From NCBI GenBank assembly GCA_965140365.1, contig OZ223196.1: a stretch of DNA of 64,000 nt. One strand, given 5' to 3'. The position numbers and the translations under genes are program-made. Position 1 is the first letter of the stretch. Each line of letters starts with the position of its first letter. The notes under the pieces are model-generated. The model was not told where the DNA came from. It ran no database searches and saw nothing but the letters and a program-made list of their open reading frames with translations. This DNA comes from Hydrogenovibrio sp965140365. Lineage in GTDB: Bacteria; Pseudomonadota; Gammaproteobacteria; Thiomicrospirales; Thiomicrospiraceae. Shown here in pieces: positions 7,890-15,663 of this stretch.

Positions 7890-8597
7890 ATGAGCGATAC
7901 CATTCGTTTGATTGGGTTGCCGGGGAGTGGCAAAACCCGTTTTAAAAACGCATTTCAATCGGCTTTTCCGGAAGCCTCAATCAAAGAGGTGCCAGCGGAA
8001 CATGCGCTGGAGTCTGCCTCATCGTTACAGCGAACCTGGTGTTTAATCGATGCTCGCCATCTGGTCAGCGATGATGAGGCGCAGGCCTGGTTAAAAGCGA
8101 TGTTGCAGAGCGCCACCGGCGTGGTGTTCAGTTTTATGGAAGCCGCCGATATGACGGTGCAGTACCAGTGGCAGGCCTGGTTAAAATCGGCCGTTCCATC
8201 CTCCTTACCGCGCTATCGCTGGTTCAGTCACACGGAATTGAACGACTGGGATTGGCGTGGCTTCGATACGCCTGCCATCGTTCCGCCAGTGGCCTACTCT
8301 GCCCCGTCTCTGGAAAGCTTTTGTTTTGAATTTGATGCAGAGGCCGATGTTTTAAATCTTGAACACCTCTTGTTCGGGCTGGATGCGATTAAACAGAACC
8401 TGGGCGCACGGCTTTGGCGGGTGCACGGGGTGGTTATGACATCGGAGTACCAAAATCCGGTTGCCCTCGAGGGTCAAATCGACCGGTGGGATACCTACGC
8501 CGGTAAATTGAATGGCCCGGGCTATGTCTGTATAAAAGGTCAAGCCTTACAGGGTGATTTACTGCAAGAAATTATCGACGCCAGCCGGTTGTTATAA
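7890..8597 (+). CDS. Degenerate CobW/COG0523-like P-loop protein in the zinc-uptake operon
   Basis: The N-terminus has a P-loop (LIGLPGSGKTRF, about 6-17) and a CobW-like WCLIDAR strand. The last 75 residues read like a CobW C-terminal domain (ARLWRVHGVVM, then VCIKGQALQGDLLQEIIDAS). At 235 residues it is much shorter than the usual 320-400. I see neither the CxCC metal motif nor the NKxD guanine-specificity motif of G3E GTPases. COG0523 proteins are known zinc-homeostasis metallochaperones often linked to znu genes, so the location fits. It may have lost GTPase or metal transfer, or it may be a regulatory subunit. Two 16-bp direct repeats, each containing CAGGCCTG, lie exactly 90 bp apart in this gene and encode QAWLK twice. 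Confidence 0.7.
   Translation: MSDTIRLIGLPGSGKTRFKNAFQSAFPEASIKEVPAEHALESASSLQRTWCLIDARHLVSDDEAQAWLKAMLQSATGVVFSFMEAADMTVQYQWQAWLKSAVPSSLPRYRWFSHTELNDWDWRGFDTPAIVPPVAYSAPSLESFCFEFDAEADVLNLEHLLFGLDAIKQNLGARLWRVHGVVMTSEYQNPVALEGQIDRWDTYAGKLNGPGYVCIKGQALQGDLLQEIIDASRLL
8081..8186. repeat. Pair of 16-bp direct repeats, 90 bp apart
   Basis: GCAGGCCTGGTTAAAA occurs at 8081-8096 and again at 8171-8186, exactly 30 codons apart in the CobW-like gene. Both read (x)QAWLK. Both contain the iterated palindrome CAGGCCTG. The surrounding DNA is not repeated, so this is not a simple tandem duplication. Confidence 0.8.
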
Positions 8598-8688
8598 ACC
8601 GATAAATGGGTCGAGTTTCATTAAGGAAAAAATCGTATAAATGCTTTATAATCCGCGCTTTTCAACGATTTTAGAACGAAACAATCAC

Positions 8689-8717
8689 TGGACAAAAAGC
8701 TAATTTCCGACTAGAAT
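8689..8717 (+). promoter_or_regulatory. Sigma-70 promoter of the suf operon
   Basis: The -35 TGGACA (8689-8694) and -10 TAGAAT (8712-8717) are separated by 17 bp, about 45 bp ahead of the sufB ATG. The -10 hexamer is buried inside the palindrome described in the next entry, which would let a bound repressor exclude RNA polymerase. Confidence 0.7.
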
Positions 8718-8729
8718 AGTCAGAAATTA
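8701..8729. promoter_or_regulatory. IscR type 1-like operator upstream of sufB
   Basis: A 29-bp inverted repeat reads TAATTTC-c-GACTA-gaa-TAGTC-a-GAAATTA, with only the c/a pair unmatched. Its core GACTAGAATAGTC fits the known IscR type 1 consensus core GACTrwwwyAGTC at 12 of 13 positions, and about 19 of 25 over the whole site. Type 1 sites are bound by [2Fe-2S]-IscR and normally repress isc. An iscR gene with all cluster ligands is present at 49066. The operator covers the -10 of the suf promoter, so suf is probably repressed when Fe-S clusters are plentiful. Binding is inferred from the motif. Confidence 0.75.
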
Positions 8730-8760
8730 ATCGATTCAGTTGGAAAACGAATAATAAACC

Positions 8761-10245
8761 ATGTCAGAAGCGACTCAATACCAAGAAATCAACGATTTGT
8801 TGAGCAAAAATCAAGGCTACAAGGAAGGCTTTTTTACGCAGACAACCGTTGAAACCTTTGAAAAGGGCTTGAACGAAGCCGTCATTCGGGCGATCTCGGC
8901 GAAAAAAAACGAGCCGGATTGGATGTTGGACTTTCGTTTAAAGGCGTTTGCGCATTGGCAGACTCTGAAAGAGCCGCACTGGGCCAAGGCGGAATACGAA
9001 CCGCTGGATTATCAGGATTACAGCTATTATTCCGCGCCGGAGTGTTCCGCCTGCGGTGACCAGTGTATGACGGACGAACCGGCCGAGCCGGAAATGGATC
9101 CGGAAGTGGCGAAGGCGTTTGCGGCATTGGGCGTCCCGGTGTTCGGTGACGCAACCGCCGATAAAACCGACATCGCGGTGGACGCGATTTTTGATTCGGT
9201 GTCGGTCTCGACCACCAAACGTGAAGAGCTGTCCAAGCTGGGCATCATCTTTTGTTCTTTCTCGGAAGCGGTTCAGGATTATCCTGAGCTGGTGCAACAA
9301 TATTTGGGGTCGGTGGTGCCGTATCACGATAACTATTTCGCCGCCTTGAACTCGGCGGTGGCGTCCGACGGTACCTTTGTCTATATTCCCGAAGGCGTTC
9401 GTGCGCCCATGGAGTTGTCGACGTATTTCCGTATTAACGAAGCGAAAACCGGCCAGTTTGAACGAACGATTCTGATTGCGGATAAGAACAGTTATGTCAG
9501 TTATCTGGAAGGCTGTTCCGCGCCGGTGCGCGATTCGTACCAGTTGCATGCGGCGGTGGTGGAAGTCATCGTGCATGAAAACGCGGAAGTTAAATATTCC
9601 ACGGTTCAAAACTGGTACCCGGGCGATGAAGATTGCGAGGGCGGGATTTTGAATTTTGTGACCAAGCGCGGCGTCTGCGAAGGCCGGAATTCCAAATTGT
9701 CCTGGACGCAAGCGGAAACCGGGTCGGCGATCACCTGGAAATACCCGAGTTGTGTTCTGAAAGGGGATAATTCCATCGGCGAATTCTATTCGGTGGCGTT
9801 GACCAATCGTCGTCAACAGGCCGATACCGGTACCAAGATGATTCACATCGGCAAAAATACGCGTAGCACCATTATTTCTAAAGGGTTGTCGGCCGGAAAG
9901 TCTGATAACACTTATCGTGGGTTGGTGAAGATTCTACCCACCGCAGAGAACGCACGGAACTTCACCCAGTGTGATTCCATGTTGATTGGGGATAAGTGTG
10001 GCGCGCACACCTTTCCGTATATCGAAGTGGAGAACCCGACGGCGAAAATGGAACACGAAGCCACCACATCTCGAATTGGCGAAGATCAGCTGTTTTATTG
10101 TCAGCAACGCGGAATTAGTGAGCAAGATGCGATTTCCATGATAGTGAATGGTTACTGTAAAGAAGTGTTTAACGAATTGCCGCTGGAGTTCGCGCAGGAA
10201 GCGGAAGAACTCCTGGCCATTAGCCTGGAAGGCTCGGTCGGATAA
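8761..10245 (+). CDS. sufB: Fe-S cluster scaffold subunit SufB
   Basis: SufB is the scaffold component of the SufBC2D complex, where nascent Fe-S clusters are built in the cytoplasm. Its 494 residues match the usual length (E. coli 495). The N-terminal helical part contains a Cys-rich stretch (APECSACGDQC). The beta-helix core includes IPEGVRAPMELSTYFRIN, TVQNWYPGDEDCEGGILNFVTKRG and GKNTRSTIISKGLSAGKS. The C-terminus IEVENPTAKMEHEATTSRIG carries the conserved Glu/His pair near the SufD interface. It is first in sufBCDS, behind an IscR-type operator. No sufA precedes it. Confidence 0.97.
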   Translation: MSEATQYQEINDLLSKNQGYKEGFFTQTTVETFEKGLNEAVIRAISAKKNEPDWMLDFRLKAFAHWQTLKEPHWAKAEYEPLDYQDYSYYSAPECSACGDQCMTDEPAEPEMDPEVAKAFAALGVPVFGDATADKTDIAVDAIFDSVSVSTTKREELSKLGIIFCSFSEAVQDYPELVQQYLGSVVPYHDNYFAALNSAVASDGTFVYIPEGVRAPMELSTYFRINEAKTGQFERTILIADKNSYVSYLEGCSAPVRDSYQLHAAVVEVIVHENAEVKYSTVQNWYPGDEDCEGGILNFVTKRGVCEGRNSKLSWTQAETGSAITWKYPSCVLKGDNSIGEFYSVALTNRRQQADTGTKMIHIGKNTRSTIISKGLSAGKSDNTYRGLVKILPTAENARNFTQCDSMLIGDKCGAHTFPYIEVENPTAKMEHEATTSRIGEDQLFYCQQRGISEQDAISMIVNGYCKEVFNELPLEFAQEAEELLAISLEGSVG

Positions 10246-10327
10246 AATAAATAATAAATGTTTTAGACTGCAGTGAATTGAATTGGATCGTTTGAAAGGT
10301 GAACTTTCATCGAGTGAGAGAGATTAG

Positions 10328-11104
10328 ATGTTATTAAAAGTTGAAAACCTACATGCGGAAGTCGCTGATGACAGCGGCAAGCAAATCCTGAAGGGACTGA
10401 ATCTGGACGTCAAACCAGGTGAAGTGCATGCCATTATGGGGCCGAACGGCGCTGGTAAAAGTACCTTGTCCAGTGTGTTGGCCGGGCGAGAAGATTATGA
10501 GGTCACGGACGGACAAGCGGTATTTGACGGTGAAGACCTATTGGATATGGATCCGGAAGAACGTGCGCGTAAAGGCTTGTTCCTCGCTTTTCAATATCCG
10601 GTGGAAATTCCCGGTGTCAGTAACAAGCTCTTTATGCAAACGGCCGTGAACGCCATTCGTGAAGAAAAAGGCTTGCCGCCATTGGATATGTTTGATTTCG
10701 ACGAATACGCCCAAGCGAAAATCGACTTGTTGAATATGCGTAAAGATTTGTTGGATCGTTCAGTGAACGTCGGCTTTTCCGGTGGCGAAAAGAAACGTAA
10801 TGATATTTTTCAAATGGCGCTGTTGGAACCGAAGTTGTGCATCTTGGACGAAACCGATTCCGGCCTGGATATCGATGCCATGAAAGTGGTGGCAAACGGC
10901 GTCAATTCCCTGCGAGATGGTGAACGTAGCTTTATCGTGGTGACGCACTATCAGCGTTTGCTGGATTACATCAAGCCGGACCATGTCCATGTGCTCTATG
11001 ACGGTAAAATCGTTAAGTCCGGTGGCTTCGAGTTGGTACATGAACTTGAAGAAAAAGGCTACGATGACATTATTCAAACCCATGACGCTTCCGGTTCGGA
11101 GTAA
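10328..11104 (+). CDS. sufC: Fe-S assembly ATPase SufC
   Basis: SufC is an ABC-type ATPase that drives conformational change in SufB-SufD during cluster assembly. It is soluble, not a transporter. The 258-residue protein has Walker A GPNGAGKST (about 39-47), the SufC-specific signature FSGGEKKRNDIFQM (about 149-162), Walker B CILDETDSGLD and the switch His in VVTHYQRLL. Length and motifs match E. coli SufC (248) closely. An 82-bp spacer separates it from sufB and 8 bp from sufD. The spacer contains AGAGAGATT just before the ATG as the ribosome site. Confidence 0.98.
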   Translation: MLLKVENLHAEVADDSGKQILKGLNLDVKPGEVHAIMGPNGAGKSTLSSVLAGREDYEVTDGQAVFDGEDLLDMDPEERARKGLFLAFQYPVEIPGVSNKLFMQTAVNAIREEKGLPPLDMFDFDEYAQAKIDLLNMRKDLLDRSVNVGFSGGEKKRNDIFQMALLEPKLCILDETDSGLDIDAMKVVANGVNSLRDGERSFIVVTHYQRLLDYIKPDHVHVLYDGKIVKSGGFELVHELEEKGYDDIIQTHDASGSE

Positions 11105-11112
11105 GGTGTCTC

Positions 11113-12426
11113 ATGACAGTAGCGGTTACCCCTAAAATGAGTCCTGCGGCGCGCCAAATGCTTGAGCATTTGATTGCCGAATCCCATAAACTGAACGAAA
11201 ACACCCAAGCGGAAGCGCTTGTTCAAAAGCGTCAGGCCGCTGAAAAGCGTTTGTTGGCCAAAGGCTTCCCGACTCGAAAAGATGAGGATTGGCAATATAC
11301 CTCGTTGTTGCCTTGGATGCAGCATGCCTTTGAAATCAAAGCGCAGAATGCCGAGCTCAGCTTAGAAACCTTGCAACCGAATTTGTTGCCGGATACCGCG
11401 ATTCGTCTGGTGTTTGTGGACGGTGCTTTTTCGGAAGCGCTGTCGGCCGGGTTCGACTTGATTCCCGAATCGCTATCGATTGAAATGGCGGATGCCGATG
11501 CGATTCAAACCATTGCGCCCGATGCGGGCGCCGACGCCTTTGAATTGATAAATGAGCTGGTCTTAGATCAAGGGCTGACATTACGCCTGGAAGATCAGGC
11601 GGCATTGGACGTACCCGTTTACGTGGTTCAGGTTCAGACTCAGTCTGGACAGTTGACCAATCTGCGTATGCAGGTGGATGTGGGTGAAAATGCTGAAATG
11701 ACCTTGATTCAGCAATACCTTTGCCTGGATGGCGTTGAATCGGTTTTCGTGAATGACTTAGCGCATTTACACTTGGCCAAACAGGCTCGTTTAAAACAGA
11801 TGGTATTGCAGGACCTGAGCTTGAACAGCTATTATTTCAGCCATCAATATTTCCAGCAATCGGAGGCCTCCGATTTATCGACGATTTATCTAGGGTTGGG
11901 GGCGGAGATTTCCCGACATCAGAATCAGGTCGCCTTAACCGGGCCTTATGCCGAGTCTGAACAAAACTCAATTGGTTTTGGTGCCGGTAAACAGGTTGTG
12001 GATTCCCGTACCGAAACCCTTCACCAAGTGGCGCATTGCAACAGCCGACAGTTACACAAATTTGTTCTGGACGGTCAAGCGCGTGGCGTTTTCAATGGCA
12101 TGATCCATGTGGCGCAAGATGCTCAAAAAACCGACGGCCAAATGGATAATAAAAACCTGTTGTTGTCTAATGACGCCAAAATGGACACCAAACCTCAGTT
12201 GGAAATTTATGCCGATGATGTGAAATGCTCCCATGGGTGTGCCTCGGGTCAAATGGATGAAAACCAGTTGTTTTATGCTCAAGCGCGTGGCATTCGTAAG
12301 GATCATGCCAAACGGTTGATTACCCAGGCGTTCTTGTTGGAGCCGTTGGAGGCGGTTACCAATCTGAAATGGCACCAGTGGCTCGCGGCGCAGGTGATGC
12401 ACAAGTTAGATCAAGCCATGAAGTGA
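11113..12426 (+). CDS. sufD: Fe-S assembly protein SufD
   Basis: SufD is the SufB paralogue that completes the SufBC2D scaffold and is linked to iron acquisition. It has 437 residues. The conserved C-terminal region IYADDVKCSHGCASGQMDENQLFYAQARGI contains the His (CSHG) that is functionally important in E. coli SufD. The N-terminal half is more variable, with LAKGFPTRKDEDWQYTSLLPW matching the family's FPTxKxExWxYT pattern. It starts 8 bp after sufC and is followed by a 101-bp gap holding a perfect 10-bp inverted repeat before sufS. Confidence 0.96.
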   Translation: MTVAVTPKMSPAARQMLEHLIAESHKLNENTQAEALVQKRQAAEKRLLAKGFPTRKDEDWQYTSLLPWMQHAFEIKAQNAELSLETLQPNLLPDTAIRLVFVDGAFSEALSAGFDLIPESLSIEMADADAIQTIAPDAGADAFELINELVLDQGLTLRLEDQAALDVPVYVVQVQTQSGQLTNLRMQVDVGENAEMTLIQQYLCLDGVESVFVNDLAHLHLAKQARLKQMVLQDLSLNSYYFSHQYFQQSEASDLSTIYLGLGAEISRHQNQVALTGPYAESEQNSIGFGAGKQVVDSRTETLHQVAHCNSRQLHKFVLDGQARGVFNGMIHVAQDAQKTDGQMDNKNLLLSNDAKMDTKPQLEIYADDVKCSHGCASGQMDENQLFYAQARGIRKDHAKRLITQAFLLEPLEAVTNLKWHQWLAAQVMHKLDQAMK

Positions 12427-12467
12427 TTTTGAGCCGGTATCGACACATGATCCCTTTTGTAACCCTT

Positions 12468-12507
12468 GGAGAGCTTTTCCTCGCGCCCCACTCGTGCAAA
12501 GCTCTCC
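12468..12507. repeat. Inverted repeat between sufD and sufS sharing a 16-mer with the MITE-like element
   Basis: GGAGAGCTTT (12468-12477) pairs perfectly with AAAGCTCTCC (12498-12507) across a 20-nt loop. No T tract follows, so it is a poor intrinsic terminator. The right arm CTCGTGCAAAGCTCTC is identical over 16 bases to the right end of the element at 26734-26891. This suggests a decayed or solo-end copy of that repeat family inserted in the suf operon. In RNA it could still fold and modulate sufS expression. Confidence 0.6.
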
Positions 12508-12527
12508 CTTGATAATAAGAACAGAAT

Positions 12528-13742
12528 ATGAACTTTTCGGACGTTAAAGACGCCTTTCCCATCCTGAAACAACTTGAAAACGGGCAGCCACTGGTCTATC
12601 TGGACAGTGGTGCCACCTCGCAAACGCCGGTGTCGGTCATTGATACGATCACGCGTTATTACCGTGAAGAAAACGCCAATGTGCATCGTGGTGTTTATGG
12701 CTTAAGTGAGCGTGCGACGGAAGCCTACGAGGGCGCTCGCGGCAAAGTGAGACATTTTTTGAATGCCGCGTCGGATAAGGAAATTATTTTTGTGCGCGGC
12801 ACCACCGAAGCGATTAACCTGGTCGCTCAAACTTGGGGGCGCCGTCACCTGAAAGCCGGAGATGAAGTGGTGATTACCGAAATGGAGCACCACTCGAATA
12901 TCGTGCCTTGGCAATTGTTACGAAATGAAATCGGGATTAAGCTGGTGGTGGTGCCGATGACGGACGAGGGCGAAATTCGGCTGTCCGATTTCGAAGCCTG
13001 TCTGACGCCGAAAACCCAATTCGTATCGGTGGTGCATATGTCGAATGCGCTGGGGACGATTAATCCAGTGGCGGAGATGGTTCAGGCCGCTAAAAAAGTC
13101 GGCGCCAAAGTCTTATTGGACGGAGCTCAGGCGGTACCACACATGAGCGTCGATGTTCGAGCTCTGGATTGCGATTTTTATGCGTTTTCCGGCCATAAGC
13201 TGTATGGGCCAACCGGTATCGGTGTGTTGTATGGCAAAGAAGCGCTTCTGGAGGCTATGCCGCCGTATCAAGCCGGTGGCGACATGATTTACTCGGTGAC
13301 CTTTGATAAGACGGAATACAATGTGTTGCCGTATAAGTTTGAAGCCGGCACCCCGAATATTTCCGGAGCCATCGGCTTAGGTGCCGCCATTGATTTTGTT
13401 GAGTCCATTGGGTTGGGTGCCATCGCGGATTACGAACACGAATTGCTGATGTATGCAACACAGCAGCTGCAAACCGTTGAAGGGTTGCGAATCATTGGCA
13501 CGGCACCGAATAAAGGCGGGGTGATTTCGTTTATTGTGGCCGGAACACACCCGCACGATATGGCGACCCTCATGGATCAGGATGGCATTGCGGTTCGAGC
13601 CAGCCACCATTGCGCCATGCCGGTGATGCAACACTTTGATGTGCCCGCCACGCTTCGGGCCTCTTTTGGTGTTTACAATACGCATGAAGATATTGACCGT
13701 CTGGTCTCGGCTGTTGAAGAAGCTCGAACTATGCTAGTATAG
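12528..13742 (+). CDS. sufS: Cysteine desulfurase SufS
   Basis: SufS is a PLP enzyme that removes sulfur from cysteine as persulfide for Fe-S assembly. It has 404 residues. The PLP lysine is Lys224 in FSGHKLYGPTGIG, and the persulfide cysteine is Cys362 in VRASHHCAMPVM. That short loop and spacing define group II (SufS/CsdA) enzymes, which usually need a sulfur acceptor such as SufE or SufU. Neither is encoded next to it, and the following small gene has no cysteine. PLP-binding regions YLDSGATSQTP, RGTTEAINLVA and LLDGAQAVPH are present. It ends sufBCDS. Confidence 0.97.
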   Translation: MNFSDVKDAFPILKQLENGQPLVYLDSGATSQTPVSVIDTITRYYREENANVHRGVYGLSERATEAYEGARGKVRHFLNAASDKEIIFVRGTTEAINLVAQTWGRRHLKAGDEVVITEMEHHSNIVPWQLLRNEIGIKLVVVPMTDEGEIRLSDFEACLTPKTQFVSVVHMSNALGTINPVAEMVQAAKKVGAKVLLDGAQAVPHMSVDVRALDCDFYAFSGHKLYGPTGIGVLYGKEALLEAMPPYQAGGDMIYSVTFDKTEYNVLPYKFEAGTPNISGAIGLGAAIDFVESIGLGAIADYEHELLMYATQQLQTVEGLRIIGTAPNKGGVISFIVAGTHPHDMATLMDQDGIAVRASHHCAMPVMQHFDVPATLRASFGVYNTHEDIDRLVSAVEEARTMLV

Positions 13743-13791
13743 GTTTCAACCTTTCAATTTTGAAAAGCCGTTCAGTGCCTTTGCGGTTTGA

Positions 13792-14145
13792 GTGAGACGT
13801 TTTATGACCCCGTCAGACGAGTTGAATACAGCTTCGGAGCCACTTCATTGGATTCGCTTGGAGTTGGTACCATTGCCTGATTCCAATCATCGTGAAAAGA
13901 CACTGTTTTGGAATCCGGGCACCGAAACCCTATTGGGCGATGGGGCCGATGAAGTTCTGTCCTTGGTGGCGGAGGCGAGTCAAGCCGGTCATTTGAACAG
14001 TGCCACTTTATCTCACTTCGAAATCACCCAACCCTTAAGCAAACCTTCCGAATTGGCGGCGATTTTAACTCAGCATTACTGGGTGGTGCCGGAACCTGTA
14101 AAAGAACCAGGCCTGGCGAATGTTGAAACGGAATCGCTGCATTGA
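13792..14145 (+). CDS. Unrecognised small protein downstream of sufS
   Basis: I do not recognise this protein of up to 117 residues. The start is either GTG at 13792 or ATG at 13804 (MTPSDELN). It contains WIRLELVPLPDSNHREKTLFWNPGTETLLGDGADEVLSLV and a C-terminal AAILTQHYWVVPEP. It has no cysteine, no signal peptide and no membrane segment. It sits where sufE lies in enteric suf operons, but the lack of any cysteine rules out SufE- or SufU-type sulfur transfer. The gap to sufS is about 50 bp, so it is probably co-transcribed. A CCAGGCCTGG palindrome lies near its 3' end (KEPGLAN). Confidence 0.6.
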   Translation: MRRFMTPSDELNTASEPLHWIRLELVPLPDSNHREKTLFWNPGTETLLGDGADEVLSLVAEASQAGHLNSATLSHFEITQPLSKPSELAAILTQHYWVVPEPVKEPGLANVETESLH

Positions 14146-14254
14146 CAACGGCCCGAACAAGGCGGTTGATTCCGACGGACTTTTTACCGAATTTCGTGAA
14201 AAAATGCCCTGGAAGGCGGTATGATATGCCAGATTCAGAAGGGTTGTTTTTTTA

Positions 14255-15640
14255 ATGAAAGATCAAGTTAAACAAATTCATTTTGTCGGTATCGGCGGTG
14301 TTGGTATGGCCGGTATTGCAGAAGTCTGTCTGAACCTGGGGTTCACCGTTTCCGGTTCGGATTTGAAAGAAAATCCGACGGTTATCCGCCTTAAATCCCT
14401 CGGTGCTTTAGTGCAAATCGGCCATGCGGCCGAACACGTTCAAAACAGCGATGTGGTGGTCGTCTCCACAGCCATTGCTCAAGATAATCCGGAAGTCAGT
14501 TTTGCCAAAGAAACCCGGATTCCTGTCATTCCACGAGCCGCCATGTTGGCGGAACTGATGCGTATGCGTTTTGGGATTGCCATTGCCGGTACGCACGGTA
14601 AAACCACGACCACGTCTCTCGCCGCGGCCATTTTGACTCAGGGCGGCTTGGATCCGACTTTTGTGATCGGTGGAAAGCTGAATCAGGTGGATTCCAATGC
14701 CCGTTTGGGGAGCAGCCAATACCTGGTGGCCGAAGCGGACGAATCCGATGCGTCTTTTCTGCATTTGTCACCGATGATGTCGGTGGTCACCAATATCGAC
14801 GAAGACCACATGGACACGTATCAGGGCGATTATCAAAACCTGGAAAACACCTTTGTTGAATTCATCCATCGTTTGCCGTTCTACGGTTTGGCGATTTTGT
14901 GCTATGAGGATTCGAACATTCGGGATATGTTGCCCAAGCTGTCGCGGAAAACCCGCACCTATGGTTTTTCGGAACAGGCGGATGTCTATGCTTCCAATGT
15001 TCGGCACGACGGATTGGCGATGTTGTTTGATGTGCATGCCGAAAATAAACCTGTGTTTGAAGTGCGGTTGAACCAGCCGGGGCGTCATAATGTATTGAAT
15101 GCACTCGCGGCCATCACGATTGGCCTGGAGTTGGACGTTTCAGTGGACGCAATTCAGCAGGCACTGGTCGAGTTCGGCGGGGTCGGGCGACGATTTGAAG
15201 TCTATCCGAATCGCTTGATTGGTGGTAAAAACGTTACCTTGGTTGATGATTACGGGCATCATCCAACCGAATTAACCGCTACGATTTCGACCGCACGCCA
15301 AGCTTTTCCGGACCGTCGTTTGGTGCTGGTGTTCCAACCGCATCGTTACAGCCGTACACGCGATTTGTTTGATGATTTTGTGCAAGCCTTGGTGGACGCC
15401 GATTTGGTGGTGTTGACGGATGTCTATGCCGCCGGCGAAGCGCCTTTAGCTGCGTTCGATTCCAAGGCTTTGTTGCAGGCGATGCGCCTGCGCGGTCATA
15501 AAGATAATCTGCACGTCGAATCGACGGAAGAACTGAATGAATTGATGACACCTGTTCTGCTGGATAACGATGTGGTATTGGTAATGGGCGCCGGGGATAT
15601 CGGACAAGTGGCGCGTCAATGGAAAGAGCTGTCCGCGTAG
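14255..15640 (+). CDS. murC: UDP-N-acetylmuramate--L-alanine ligase MurC
   Basis: MurC adds L-alanine to UDP-MurNAc, the first peptide step of peptidoglycan synthesis. The 461-residue protein has the Rossmann start HFVGIGGVGMAGIAEV, ATP loop GTHGKTTTT (about 112-120), AEADESDASFLHL, NIDEDHMDTY and VDDYGHHPTE, which is diagnostic of MurC among Mur ligases. It heads a division/cell-wall block with ddl, ftsQ and ftsA. murG and murB, its frequent neighbours, are not in the window, and the suf operon lies upstream instead. Start context is TTTTTTAATG with GAAGGG about 10 bp upstream. Confidence 0.97.
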   Translation: MKDQVKQIHFVGIGGVGMAGIAEVCLNLGFTVSGSDLKENPTVIRLKSLGALVQIGHAAEHVQNSDVVVVSTAIAQDNPEVSFAKETRIPVIPRAAMLAELMRMRFGIAIAGTHGKTTTTSLAAAILTQGGLDPTFVIGGKLNQVDSNARLGSSQYLVAEADESDASFLHLSPMMSVVTNIDEDHMDTYQGDYQNLENTFVEFIHRLPFYGLAILCYEDSNIRDMLPKLSRKTRTYGFSEQADVYASNVRHDGLAMLFDVHAENKPVFEVRLNQPGRHNVLNALAAITIGLELDVSVDAIQQALVEFGGVGRRFEVYPNRLIGGKNVTLVDDYGHHPTELTATISTARQAFPDRRLVLVFQPHRYSRTRDLFDDFVQALVDADLVVLTDVYAAGEAPLAAFDSKALLQAMRLRGHKDNLHVESTEELNELMTPVLLDNDVVLVMGAGDIGQVARQWKELSA

Positions 15641-15663
15641 TCGGCGAGTGAAGAGAAGAAATC

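Noticed and set aside
13792..14145. Calling the gene after sufS sufE
   Set aside because: SufE requires a reactive cysteine and this protein has none.
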